Notes under the pieces: generated by a model
The model's database searches: none
The model's input: only the letters and a program-made list of their open reading frames with translations
What the model was told of the DNA's origin: nothing
Source of the DNA: an uncultured Bacteroidales bacterium
GTDB taxonomy: Bacteria; Bacteroidota; Bacteroidia; Bacteroidales; FEN-979
Assembly (NCBI GenBank): GCA_903824935.1
Contig: CAIJYT010000029.1
Span: forward strand, 1 to 60,974
DNA: 60,974 bases
Direction: 5' to 3'
Part shown: piece after piece, positions 36,709 through 46,454 of the stretch
Layout: the number at the start of each line of letters is the position of its first letter
Position numbering within the stretch: the stretch's first letter is position 1
Program-made: the position numbers and the translations under genes

Positions 36709-38850
36709 TTATTCCACAACGACCTTTTTCACAACACTTCCGCTTCCGGTTGTAAGGCGCAGGAAATACATTCCGCTGCGGAGACCGGATACATCGAGCT
36801 TCACAGCATTCCCGTCATTGGAAAATACATGGTTCAATACAGCTAAACCATTAAGATCGCTGATCTGAACCTGCATTTCACCCGTTTTATCAGCGGGTGT
36901 GCGAACATACAGGTAATCACTTGCCGGTACAGGGTAGATCTGCACTTCCTGACCAGTTTGAATTTCGTTGCAGCCAAGAGCTCTTGAGTATCTTGCTTGC
37001 CATCCTGCTTCTGTAACTGACCTGTCGGAACTGAACATGATGAACATCTGCCCGCTTTTTGCTGTAACTGAAGGGGGTAAATCAGATCCTGAATAAACAC
37101 CTGAAAATTCACCAAGTGATTCACCGCTTACGAAGTCATAAATGCTCACAACGTCATGGTCCTTTTGTGTCCTGAAAGAAGTGAACTTAAGAGTAGTGGG
37201 TCCCGGGGTTCCTGAAGGAATGATCCTCCACCGGCAGGTAGTGGAATTATGATAATTAAAATGCAGGCTGCCGTCGTTTACAATCCCCGTTGAATCGGTA
37301 AAGGTTGCATTGTCCTTGCACCAATCCATGATCTTTCCCGCATAAGACATCAGCCAGCCCTGGCCATTGTCATTCTGGCCTGATGTGAAAGTCACAAGGG
37401 CAGAGGTTCCGCTAACAGTAACGGAAGGAGGCAGCGCATCGCCTGAGAATTCGCCTGCCAGGGAGTCGGAAGTGCTCGTGCCTTTATAGATACGTACAAT
37501 GCCGCTTCCTGAAGTGGTGTTAAACGAGTTGAATGTAAGTGTTATGCTTTGTACCGAATCTTCGCTGCTTTCTGGTGCAAGCAGCCATGAACACTGACTG
37601 TTATTTCGATAGCCAAGAACCGGCCCGCTGCCATCGTCGAAAGTCCCTGCGATGGAATGCAGCACTTTCTGCGACTGGCATGCATACGGATAAGTGTTGG
37701 CTGTGGTATCAGGAAAAATATTGACGATAGCTCCTTCTCCCTGCGTGAAATTGTCCCCGCCTGGATTCAGGTTGTCAAGGTAATAATATCCATTGGCGGT
37801 TCCGCTCCAACCCCAGTTAAAATGGAAATGGTTTATTCCCTGGTAACCATCGAGGTTGAACGCATGGCCGCCCTGGGGACCGTAACCATCATAATACATG
37901 GGCATTTTCTTTTCGAGGTTGGCACGCATGATGCTGTCCCATGAGGCAACCGGGAAATCGCTGCGATGAATGTACCAGGCACCGGAGCTGTACCTGAAAT
38001 TATTGACCAGGGCGTTCCTTGCATCTTCTGAATATGCACCTGACCCTGTGGCACTGTACATCATATTCACCGAAATGCCTGCATGCCACAGCAGCAGTCC
38101 TACTGCGCTGTCGCTGTGAAGATCCGCGCCACTGAGTGAATTGATCATTGAATTCCAGTCATAGTTGGTGGCCCCGTAATCAGCACACTGCTGGGGATAA
38201 CCGCTGGGTGTATAACAATGCTGACCGTTTCCTGTAAGCGGATAACGGTAATAGTACATTAGCTGGCTCATTGCAGTGGCAACGCAGCCTGCATAAGGAT
38301 GGCCTCCGGGGCCTGCAGCATCCAGCGGACAGTCAATATTATAAGGGAAGCCCTGGTCCCAGGTATGTATGATCAGGGGGGCAACCCCTGTGATCATCTG
38401 AGGGTCGAGTGGCTTGTTCGGTTCATAATCCGAATACTTTTCCCAGTCGGCTGAGATCCCTGCAGATGCTGGCAGATTCCTTGTAACCGCATTATCGATC
38501 TGCTTCTGGTATTTTTCCATCCATGAAATAAACTGGGGAGGAAGAGAGGATGAATTCATATTGTCTTCAAACGAATATGCCAAAACAGGAGTCACAGCAT
38601 CATCGGCGGCAACAATGATCCATCCCCGGGGATTTAGGCTGATGGTGTAGTAAACGATGCGGCCGTTAAAGCTTGTCGGCACCATCTTTTTGATCACTAT
38701 CGAATTATAAGTGAATTCATCGCTCAGCCCCGAACGTTCAAAGTAAAAGTTGACCGCCACTTTACGGATCACCGATTGGTCTGCCTGTTTAGAGAATCCC
38801 GTTACAACTGCCAGGAGCAGGATGATAGCCAGGGTAAAGTTCTTACTCAT
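36709..38850 (-). CDS. C10 (streptopain-like) cysteine peptidase with CUB-like domains and T9SS-type sorting domain
   Basis: GGHPYAGCVATAMSQLMYYYRYP (Cys), GGHAFNLDGYQ (His), two CUB-like repeats, C-terminal VQIYPVPASDYLYV...GMYFLRLTTGSGSVVKKVVVE. Confidence 0.93.
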   Translation of the reverse strand: MSKNFTLAIILLLAVVTGFSKQADQSVIRKVAVNFYFERSGLSDEFTYNSIVIKKMVPTSFNGRIVYYTISLNPRGWIIVAADDAVTPVLAYSFEDNMNSSSLPPQFISWMEKYQKQIDNAVTRNLPASAGISADWEKYSDYEPNKPLDPQMITGVAPLIIHTWDQGFPYNIDCPLDAAGPGGHPYAGCVATAMSQLMYYYRYPLTGNGQHCYTPSGYPQQCADYGATNYDWNSMINSLSGADLHSDSAVGLLLWHAGISVNMMYSATGSGAYSEDARNALVNNFRYSSGAWYIHRSDFPVASWDSIMRANLEKKMPMYYDGYGPQGGHAFNLDGYQGINHFHFNWGWSGTANGYYYLDNLNPGGDNFTQGEGAIVNIFPDTTANTYPYACQSQKVLHSIAGTFDDGSGPVLGYRNNSQCSWLLAPESSEDSVQSITLTFNSFNTTSGSGIVRIYKGTSTSDSLAGEFSGDALPPSVTVSGTSALVTFTSGQNDNGQGWLMSYAGKIMDWCKDNATFTDSTGIVNDGSLHFNYHNSTTCRWRIIPSGTPGPTTLKFTSFRTQKDHDVVSIYDFVSGESLGEFSGVYSGSDLPPSVTAKSGQMFIMFSSDRSVTEAGWQARYSRALGCNEIQTGQEVQIYPVPASDYLYVRTPADKTGEMQVQISDLNGLAVLNHVFSNDGNAVKLDVSGLRSGMYFLRLTTGSGSVVKKVVVE

Positions 38851-38860
38851 GAATGCTTGT

Positions 38861-41023
38861 TTATTGTTTTCTGATGATTAGTTTTCCAGTCTGAATGCCG
38901 TTGATGGTTTTAATGCGGATAAAATACATGCCTTCGGATAGGCTGCCGGGATTTAGTTGTATTGTGTTCTCTCCTGTAGCTGCGGAATACTGTGCGACCA
39001 TTACAGGCCTGCCGTCGGGTGATGACAATACCAGCTCAGCCGGGGCAGCACTTGCAGCGCTGAACTTCAGGTTCACAAGGCCCGATGAGGGATTCGGATA
39101 TATGACGAGGCTGGCATTCCCTGAGGTTTCCTGTATGCCCGTACTTTTTTTCGGGTAATATATCTCCCAGCCCTTGCCGGTTACGCTGCTGTTCGTTGAA
39201 AAGATAAGGAACATCTTACCACTTGGCGCCGTCACCGAGTCCGGAGGATTTCCCGTAGAATAATGCCCCGAAATAGTATCCAGCAACTTGCCACTGCCCA
39301 GGTCGTAAATGGCCAGGTTGTCGAAGAATGGCTCAGTGTCAAAACGTTTGAAGTATATGGTGAGGGGCAGGGTGTCGGTCCTAAGAAGCCTCCATTTGCA
39401 ATAGGAATTATTTGAATAGTTGAAAGTATAACTGCCATTTGTAAAATCGGCGGTGTCGGCAACGATCTCTTTGATCCCTGTACACCAGACCGGCGAGGTC
39501 GAGGTAAATCCTGCTTTAAAGCCCTTTCCCGGCGTTCCCCCGTTTGCTTTGAACTTCACAAGAAAGGTATTCCCGCTTGAAATGAGGATTGGAGGAATTG
39601 TGTTCCCCGAATAGCTCCCGTGCAAGGGGGAAGAAACCAAAGGCCCGTCGTAGACCTTCACGGAATCGGAAGGATTCGTGTCAAAATAGTCAAACTTCAG
39701 AGTGATATTCGAGACTGAATCTGAAGAAGTCTGCGGACTGATAAGCCAGCTGCAGTCGGCATTCCCTGAGTATGGTTTCAAAGGCCCGCTGCCGTCGCTG
39801 AAGCTGCCGTCGGTGAACTGAAGTGTCTTGTTTCCCTGGCATCCCACGGGGTAGGTGTAGTTTACCGTATCGGGGAAAATATTGATGATGAGTTCCTGGG
39901 CCAGCCTGAAATTGTTACCCGGGGGAGAGGGATTGCTGGTGTAAAAATACCCGTTTGAAGTCCCGCTCCATCCGAAGTTGAAATGAAAATACGATGTATC
40001 CTGGTAGCCGTCGCATACCCATGCATGGCCGTTCACATTCGGCACGCTCCATCCTGCATAATACAAAGGCATACCCCTGTCGAGATGGGCCACTATCACA
40101 CTGTCCCATTTCAGGTTGGTACTGTCGCGGAACAAATACTGTGTTTGTGGTGAATATTTGAAGTAGGTCCTCAAAGAATAAGCTGCTTTATGGTTGTACA
40201 TGCCCGATCCGCCAGCCCCGTAAACAAGGTCGCATGAAATGCCGAGATGGAAAAGAAGGGTGGCAATCCCATCATTGTCGCGGGTAAGGCTGTTGGGCAT
40301 ATTATCCCAGTTGTAGGTGGTGGCACCGAAGTCTGCAGATAAGGTACCGTAAGGAGGATCGGAATAGGAATAGGAGCCTGTTCCCGTGACAGGCCAGCGG
40401 TAATAATTCATGATCTGCCCCATGGCTGTGGGCACACAGCCTCCATAAGCATGGCCTCCCGGACCCTTGCTGTCGGCCGGGCATTTGCCGTTATACAATG
40501 CGCCCTGGTCCCATAGTGAATATAAAAAGGGACCTGCTGCGGATGAGGACTGGGCTTTGTAAGCCTGCCCGTAACCCTCGTCAAGTAATGAGGTCCATGC
40601 GGATGAGATTGCTTGTGTCGCCTGTACCTGGTTGTTTGCAAGGTAAAACAGGGTCTCCTCGTATTGTTTCATCCAGGCTACGTACTGGGGTGGCAGGTTT
40701 TCACCGGTAAACCTTCCTTCAAAGGAATAGGCCAGAACAGGCCAGGCGGCATCCTGTGCCGACATTGCTATCCACCCGCAGGGTGACATATTGAAAATAA
40801 AATATAATGCTTTGCTGTCTTTGAAAACGGCATTGGATTCAATGACTTCCGAAACCCCGTTATACAGGGGATTGAATTTCATGTAATGGGAAGAAAAAAA
40901 GTGGACTGCCGCTTTCTGTGCGGTCTCGATCTGTACAGTTCCGGCATGACTGGTCATGCCCTGGAGCAGTAGGATTATCAGGCAAAGAATAGTTTTTTTC
41001 ATGGCCGGGGAACTTGAAAACAT
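38861..41023 (-). CDS. C10 (streptopain-like) cysteine peptidase paralog with CUB-like domains and T9SS-type sorting domain
   Basis: GGHAYGGCVPTAMGQIMNYYRWP (Cys), NGHAWVCDGYQD (His), C-terminal LVIYPNPSSGLVNLKF...GMYFIRIKTINGIQTGKLIIRKQ. Confidence 0.93.
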   Translation of the reverse strand: MFSSSPAMKKTILCLIILLLQGMTSHAGTVQIETAQKAAVHFFSSHYMKFNPLYNGVSEVIESNAVFKDSKALYFIFNMSPCGWIAMSAQDAAWPVLAYSFEGRFTGENLPPQYVAWMKQYEETLFYLANNQVQATQAISSAWTSLLDEGYGQAYKAQSSSAAGPFLYSLWDQGALYNGKCPADSKGPGGHAYGGCVPTAMGQIMNYYRWPVTGTGSYSYSDPPYGTLSADFGATTYNWDNMPNSLTRDNDGIATLLFHLGISCDLVYGAGGSGMYNHKAAYSLRTYFKYSPQTQYLFRDSTNLKWDSVIVAHLDRGMPLYYAGWSVPNVNGHAWVCDGYQDTSYFHFNFGWSGTSNGYFYTSNPSPPGNNFRLAQELIINIFPDTVNYTYPVGCQGNKTLQFTDGSFSDGSGPLKPYSGNADCSWLISPQTSSDSVSNITLKFDYFDTNPSDSVKVYDGPLVSSPLHGSYSGNTIPPILISSGNTFLVKFKANGGTPGKGFKAGFTSTSPVWCTGIKEIVADTADFTNGSYTFNYSNNSYCKWRLLRTDTLPLTIYFKRFDTEPFFDNLAIYDLGSGKLLDTISGHYSTGNPPDSVTAPSGKMFLIFSTNSSVTGKGWEIYYPKKSTGIQETSGNASLVIYPNPSSGLVNLKFSAASAAPAELVLSSPDGRPVMVAQYSAATGENTIQLNPGSLSEGMYFIRIKTINGIQTGKLIIRKQ

Positions 41024-41087
41024 GCAGCTTCAAAGGTAACGAAAATTCCATATCTTTGTGTACTGTCGAAAACATAACAACGCTTTT

Positions 41088-42341
41088 ATGGCACTGTTGA
41101 TTAAAAACATCCGTGAACTGGTACAGGTTGAAAATAAACCTAAACTGAAGGTTTCGGGGAAGGAGATGTCAAAAATTAAAACCATCAGTGATGCATGGAT
41201 TTATATCGAAGGCGACAGGATCAGCGACTTCGGTAAAATGAAAGACATTCCCGATTTCAGCAAGGCCTGGGGAATGAAGATGAAAGTGGTTGATGCCTCG
41301 GGCCGCATGGTTTTTCCTTCATTTTGTGATTCGCATACCCACCTGGTATATGCAGGCAGCAGGGAGATAGAATATATCGATAAGATCAAAGGGCTTTCTT
41401 ATGAAGAAATTGCAGAAAGGGGCGGTGGAATACTGAATTCCGCACGAAGGCTGCATGAAGCCACGGAGGATGAACTTATTGAGCAGGCCCTGCCAAGGCT
41501 GCAGGAGATCATGATGCTTGGAACCGGGGCTGTAGAGATCAAAAGCGGGTACGGGCTTACGGTAGAAGATGAATTGAAAATGCTTAGGGTGATCCGTCGT
41601 TTGAAGGTCATGACCCCGCTTACAATTGTTCCAACCTTTCTTGGCGCCCATGCTGTTCCCATTGAATTTAAGGGCAGGCAGCATGAATTCGTCGACATGG
41701 TGATCAATGAAATGATACCACAGGTCGCCTCTGAAGATCTTGCCGATTATATCGATGTATTCTGCGAAAGAGGCTTTTTTACCGTAGATGATACCGAGCG
41801 TATCCTTACTGCCGGGATGAAATACGGAATGCGGCCGAAGATCCATGCCAATGAGATGTACCATTCGGGCGGAGTACAGGTTGGGGTGAAATACAATGCT
41901 CTTTCGGTGGACCACCTGGAATATACGGGGGATGCTGAAATTGAATGCCTGCTTGGTTCCGAAACCATGCCAACCATCCTTCCGGGTGCCGCTTTCTTCC
42001 TTGGGCTGGAATATGCCCCGGCGCGTAAAATGATTGATGCAGGCCTCCCTGTTGCCTTGGCCAGCGATTTTAATCCCGGCTCATCTCCCTCGGGTAATAT
42101 GCAGTTTATTCTTGCCATGGCTTGTATCAAATACCGCTTGCTTCCCCAGGAAGCCATCAATGCGGTGACGATCAATTCGGCTTATGCCATGGGGCTCAGC
42201 GAGGAATACGGAAGCATTGCCGTTGGCAAGAAAGCCAACCTTTTCATCACCAAACCCATCCCCTCTTATGAATTCATGCCATACGCTTATGGAAGCAATA
42301 AGGTTGAGACGGTGATTTTAAATGGTGAAGTAGTGAAGTAG
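41088..42341 (+). CDS. hutI: Imidazolonepropionase
   Basis: PSFCDSHTHLVYAGSRE, GTGAVEIKSGYGLTVEDELKML, ALASDFNPGSSPSGNMQFI; start corrected from 41058 to ATG 41088. Confidence 0.96.
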   Translation: MALLIKNIRELVQVENKPKLKVSGKEMSKIKTISDAWIYIEGDRISDFGKMKDIPDFSKAWGMKMKVVDASGRMVFPSFCDSHTHLVYAGSREIEYIDKIKGLSYEEIAERGGGILNSARRLHEATEDELIEQALPRLQEIMMLGTGAVEIKSGYGLTVEDELKMLRVIRRLKVMTPLTIVPTFLGAHAVPIEFKGRQHEFVDMVINEMIPQVASEDLADYIDVFCERGFFTVDDTERILTAGMKYGMRPKIHANEMYHSGGVQVGVKYNALSVDHLEYTGDAEIECLLGSETMPTILPGAAFFLGLEYAPARKMIDAGLPVALASDFNPGSSPSGNMQFILAMACIKYRLLPQEAINAVTINSAYAMGLSEEYGSIAVGKKANLFITKPIPSYEFMPYAYGSNKVETVILNGEVVK

Positions 42342-42592
42342 CGGTTTTGCTAATACATCACGCTGACGCTATCGCTTGCAAAATACACCGCCGCTACCAT
42401 TCGCATCTTTGCATCGCGGCTACGGTGGCTGCGGAGCAAAGTTGTGATTTACTTCTCCAAACTATACAAAGCTCCTTGCACCTGATGCCGCTTATGCAAA
42501 ATGCTCATTCAAATATGCGGCTTGTGTAATATGCTTCGCTAATTCAAATTCGCTACTTCGCTACCTCGCTACTTCGCTACTTCGCTACTTCG
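42342..42592. repeat. Dispersed composite repeat filling a convergent intergenic gap, with TAGCGAAG array
   Basis: tandem cttcgcta at 42549-42595 plus gcattttgcataagcggcatcaggtgcaaggagctt (minus strand) shared with 36560-36708. Confidence 0.8.
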
Positions 42593-44644
42593 CTACTTAA
42601 TAGTGACCAGCGCCTTATCAGTAGCATCCAGTATCGGTTTGATAGAGATCTCGCTGCCGACGGCATTCTTCATCCACAGCTGCGGGATGAGGCGGCCGGC
42701 TGAGTAAATACGTTGGATCTCATCTGCAAAATTCTTCCCTTTCAGGTACTGGTCGATTTGGAAATCGATAAGGTGACCTACCGGGTAATTCGGCAGGTAT
42801 AGCGGGTTGTCGATCATATGCGAATAGATCGCCAGCAAAGGACAATCCTTTACACCCAGCACCTCAGCATAATATTTATTCCATACATCTTTTGCAGTAC
42901 TGATGACCTTTTCTTTCAGCTGAGCTTTGGTGGCGTCAGGGTTTTCGTACAGCCATTTCCATACCGCCATATCGAGCAATGAAACCCCCATGATCTCGTA
43001 GCTCATCCAGAACTGGTCCAGGGCAGCCATATCCTCCTTGTTCGGATCATTATCCTTTTTCCCAAGCAGGAAAAGGTCGCGCTTCTGGAAAATGAAAGCA
43101 AGCGCCTCGGTGAAAGCAGTATTCGGCACTCCCATCATCATATAATTGTCGACCATGTAAAGCGAAATAGTCTGCTCCACGTTATGTCCCATTTCATGGA
43201 CGGCTATGTTGTATCCTTTATAATCCATGCCGGTTTTGGCAATCCTGGTCCGGAGATGGGCTTTGTCGCCTTTCATCTGGGCTCCCCAGGCATGACCGCT
43301 ACCCCTTGCAGGGTCAACAGTGATATGTGATGCGATCTCTTTTGCTTTATCAGGTTTGAAGCCTAATTTGATAAGCATATTGGGAATGTCAGCCTCGTAG
43401 GCTTTGGGATCAGGGTATTTTGCTCGGGTGATCCTGTCAAGTTCATCCTGGTTCATGCTGCTTCTTGCTTTAAAGCCATCATACCATATATCGAACGGTT
43501 GAAGCGGGCGCCCCAGCCTTTTAGTGATGAGTTCTCCTACTTTTTTTACTTCGGGGGATGAGCAAAAATCGGTAAACAGTTTTTCAACCTGCTCCTGGCG
43601 GATCTCCATACCGCCGTCAAATGACCTCAGGATATAGGTTGGATAAAGCGGTGTATACTGATCTACAGCCTTTAATGCCTTGAAGTTGTTCAGGAATATT
43701 GCGTAACGTTTGTCCGGTTCGGCAACAAAAGTAACTTCCTTCCCATCTTTGAACATCTTGTTGGTAACAGGATCCCACTGGAATTTCGGGTTGTTGATCA
43801 CCGAATCGGGAATACTCTGGTCGATGATATGAAGCATCACATTATAAACAAGTTTCTGTTTAAGCAATCCTTCATCTCCCTGGTTATAATTGGCTTTAAG
43901 TTCATCGCGCAGGTTCCAGTGCGAAAGCAGCTTCATGTCTTTGGCGAAATGGGTCTTCCCCTTCTCATCAACCAGGTTACCCATGTAGATATTGTAATTG
44001 CTGATGTAATTGTCTGCGGATGACAGAGCGTCGGATACTTTCTGGCTCACTTCTGCAGGGATCCTTGCAGTGAACATGTCTCCGAGCCGGGCATAGGCCC
44101 AGTCTTTACGAGACCACTTAGGGCCAAGGTCTTCCTTTTCGGCAAGAGTATAAAAGGGGAAGTTCATGCAGGTAATGAAAGCGATTTTGTTAGCGAAGAA
44201 ATCGTCGTTGAAATGGGAGGCAGGATCCCATGCGCCGAAGATCTCATCTGCATCCAGGGCTTCTCCTATATCGATATGAACTGCCCATTTCATGGCAAGG
44301 TTGATCAGGTTGTAATGGCCGAACAGCTGTTCGAAATTTCCCGTCATGCGGTTGAACAGCAGCTCGAGTTTGGCTGGGTCGCCAACGAAATATTTCAGGC
44401 AAAGGGCTTTGAAATCGGCATCCCTGCCGTCTTTTTCAGTCCATAAGGCCGCAGCCTGGTTAATGCCTTTCTCTATGCGGGCTTTTTGACTGTCGCCAAA
44501 CTTCGTTGCAAGCACTTTGATTACAGTATCAGTGGTTTGCTGGCTGATGTACCGGGCTGTTTGTTTTCCGGCGCTGATTTCTTTTTGCTTGCACTGGCTG
44601 AGGACCAGGACCAGCGGGAGGAGGAGCAGTAAATACTTTTTCAT
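42593..44644 (-). CDS. Lipoprotein zinc metallopeptidase (HEMGH gluzincin-like), uncharacterised
   Basis: YNIAVHEMGHNVEQTISLY followed by FTEALAFIFQ; lipobox LVLSQCKQK; start MKKYLLLLLP at 44644. Confidence 0.8.
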   Translation of the reverse strand: MKKYLLLLLPLVLVLSQCKQKEISAGKQTARYISQQTTDTVIKVLATKFGDSQKARIEKGINQAAALWTEKDGRDADFKALCLKYFVGDPAKLELLFNRMTGNFEQLFGHYNLINLAMKWAVHIDIGEALDADEIFGAWDPASHFNDDFFANKIAFITCMNFPFYTLAEKEDLGPKWSRKDWAYARLGDMFTARIPAEVSQKVSDALSSADNYISNYNIYMGNLVDEKGKTHFAKDMKLLSHWNLRDELKANYNQGDEGLLKQKLVYNVMLHIIDQSIPDSVINNPKFQWDPVTNKMFKDGKEVTFVAEPDKRYAIFLNNFKALKAVDQYTPLYPTYILRSFDGGMEIRQEQVEKLFTDFCSSPEVKKVGELITKRLGRPLQPFDIWYDGFKARSSMNQDELDRITRAKYPDPKAYEADIPNMLIKLGFKPDKAKEIASHITVDPARGSGHAWGAQMKGDKAHLRTRIAKTGMDYKGYNIAVHEMGHNVEQTISLYMVDNYMMMGVPNTAFTEALAFIFQKRDLFLLGKKDNDPNKEDMAALDQFWMSYEIMGVSLLDMAVWKWLYENPDATKAQLKEKVISTAKDVWNKYYAEVLGVKDCPLLAIYSHMIDNPLYLPNYPVGHLIDFQIDQYLKGKNFADEIQRIYSAGRLIPQLWMKNAVGSEISIKPILDATDKALVTIK

Positions 44645-44729
44645 GGGACTTTTATTTATACCATACAAATTTAGGGAAATATGGATGTTCGCAACAGTAA
44701 TCCTTTGTTTTTTAGACCACTTAAATTTT

Positions 44730-44737
44730 TAATTTTG
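44730..44737 (+). promoter_or_regulatory. Bacteroidota-type -7 element (TAATTTTG) upstream of ftcD
   Basis: TAnnTTTG match 27 bp upstream of ATG 44764. Confidence 0.4.
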
Positions 44738-44763
44738 CTGCGGAGATACTATAAAAACAGACT

Positions 44764-46449
44764 ATGAAACAACTGATAGAATGCGTGCCTAACTTTTCTG
44801 AAGGCATTGACATGAGTGTGATCAAAACAATTACAGACGAAATTGAGAAAATTGAAGGTGTAAGGCTGCTTGATGTGGATCCGGGAAAGGCGACAAACCG
44901 GACTGTTGTAACTTTTGTTGGAACACCTGATGCCGTCCTTGAAGCCGCATTCCAGGCGATAAAGAAAGCTTCTGAAGTGATCGATATGAGCAGGCATAAA
45001 GGAGAGCACCCCCGCTTCGGAGCAACTGATGTATGCCCGCTTGTCCCGGTTTCGGACATCAGCATGGAAGAAACTGCTGCATATGCACGCAAACTGGCCG
45101 AAAGGGTGGGTGCTGAACTTGAGATCCCGGTTTATTGTTACGAAAATGCTGCATTTAACGAAGAACGCCGCAACCTTGCCAATTGCAGGGCCGGTGAATA
45201 CGAAGGACTTCCCCGCAAACTTGCCGATCCTCACTGGAAGCCCGATTTCGGGCCGGCGAAATTCAATGCCCGCACCGGTGCGATTGCCGTCGGGGCTAGG
45301 GATTTCCTGGTGGCATACAATGTCAATCTCAATACAACCTCTACACGAAGGGCCAACGCCATTGCTTTTGATTTACGCGAAAAAGGCAGGCCTGTCCGTG
45401 AAGGGAATCCTGTTACAGGAAAAATAATGAAAGATGAAAAGGGAAATGAGATATGGGTGCCGGGTGCATTGAAAGCCTGTAAGGCCATTGGCTGGTTCAT
45501 TGAAGAGTACGGCATTGCCCAGGTCTCGATCAACCTTACTAATATCAGCATTACCCCCGTGCATGTTGCATTCGAAGTAGCCTGCACCAAAGCACTGGAA
45601 CGAGGCCTGAGAGTGACCGGAAGCGAGCTTGTTGGACTTATCCCCAAACGTGCGATGATTGAAGCCGGAAAGTATTTCCTAAGGAAGCAGAACAGGTCGG
45701 TGGGTGTTTCTGAAGAAGAGATCATTAAGATCGCTGTCAAATCACTTGGGCTTGACGATCTGAAACCCTTTAATCCCAAAGAAAAGATCATAGAATACAT
45801 ACTTGAGGACCCTAAAGACAAAAAGCTGGTACGTATGACTGCCGAAGGCTTTGCTTCGGAAACCGCTTCGGAATCTGCGGCTCCCGGTGGTGGTTCGGTT
45901 TCAGCTTATATAGGGGCACTTGGAGTTTCGCTGGGTACCATGGTTGCCAATCTTTCCTCTCATAAACCAGGATGGGACGAGCAGTGGGAAGCTTTCGGCA
46001 ATTGGGCGGAAAAGGGGCAGGAACTGAAAGAAGAGCTTTTGTTCCTGGTTGACGAGGATACACGGGCATTCAACCGTATCATGGATGCTTTCACACTGCC
46101 TAAGGGCACGGATGAAGAGAAAGCTTCGCGCACAGCAGCCATACAGAATGCCACAAAGTATGCCATCGAAGTTCCGTTTAAAACCATGAAGGCCGCCTAT
46201 GCCTCGTTTGATATTATTGAAGCCATGGTTGAGACCGGGAATCCCAATTCGGTGACTGACGCCGGTGTCGGAGCCTTATGTGTTCGCTCTGCAGTCCTCG
46301 GTGCCTGGCTGAACGTAAAGATCAATGCCTCCGGTTTAAAGGATAAAACCTTCCTCGATAAATTAATGTCAGAAGCTGATAATCTCCTGGCCCTGACTAC
46401 CGAGAGAGAAGCTAAGATTCTTGCCGCTGTAAAAAGTAAGATAAAGTAA
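44764..46449 (+). CDS. ftcD: Bifunctional glutamate formimidoyltransferase / formimidotetrahydrofolate cyclodeaminase
   Basis: MKQLIECVPNFSEGIDMSVI, HPRFGATDVCPLVPVS, C-terminal ESAAPGGGSVSAYIGALG cyclodeaminase domain. Confidence 0.96.
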   Translation: MKQLIECVPNFSEGIDMSVIKTITDEIEKIEGVRLLDVDPGKATNRTVVTFVGTPDAVLEAAFQAIKKASEVIDMSRHKGEHPRFGATDVCPLVPVSDISMEETAAYARKLAERVGAELEIPVYCYENAAFNEERRNLANCRAGEYEGLPRKLADPHWKPDFGPAKFNARTGAIAVGARDFLVAYNVNLNTTSTRRANAIAFDLREKGRPVREGNPVTGKIMKDEKGNEIWVPGALKACKAIGWFIEEYGIAQVSINLTNISITPVHVAFEVACTKALERGLRVTGSELVGLIPKRAMIEAGKYFLRKQNRSVGVSEEEIIKIAVKSLGLDDLKPFNPKEKIIEYILEDPKDKKLVRMTAEGFASETASESAAPGGGSVSAYIGALGVSLGTMVANLSSHKPGWDEQWEAFGNWAEKGQELKEELLFLVDEDTRAFNRIMDAFTLPKGTDEEKASRTAAIQNATKYAIEVPFKTMKAAYASFDIIEAMVETGNPNSVTDAGVGALCVRSAVLGAWLNVKINASGLKDKTFLDKLMSEADNLLALTTEREAKILAAVKSKIK

Positions 46450-46454
46450 TTTTT

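Noticed and set aside
41319-41915. 198-aa minus-strand ORF
   Set aside because: Antisense to hutI.
42549-42595. TAGCGAAG tandem units as CRISPR repeats
   Set aside because: 8-bp microsatellite without spacers.
45231-45821. 196-aa minus-strand ORF
   Set aside because: Antisense to ftcD, Ser/Thr-rich shadow-ORF composition.
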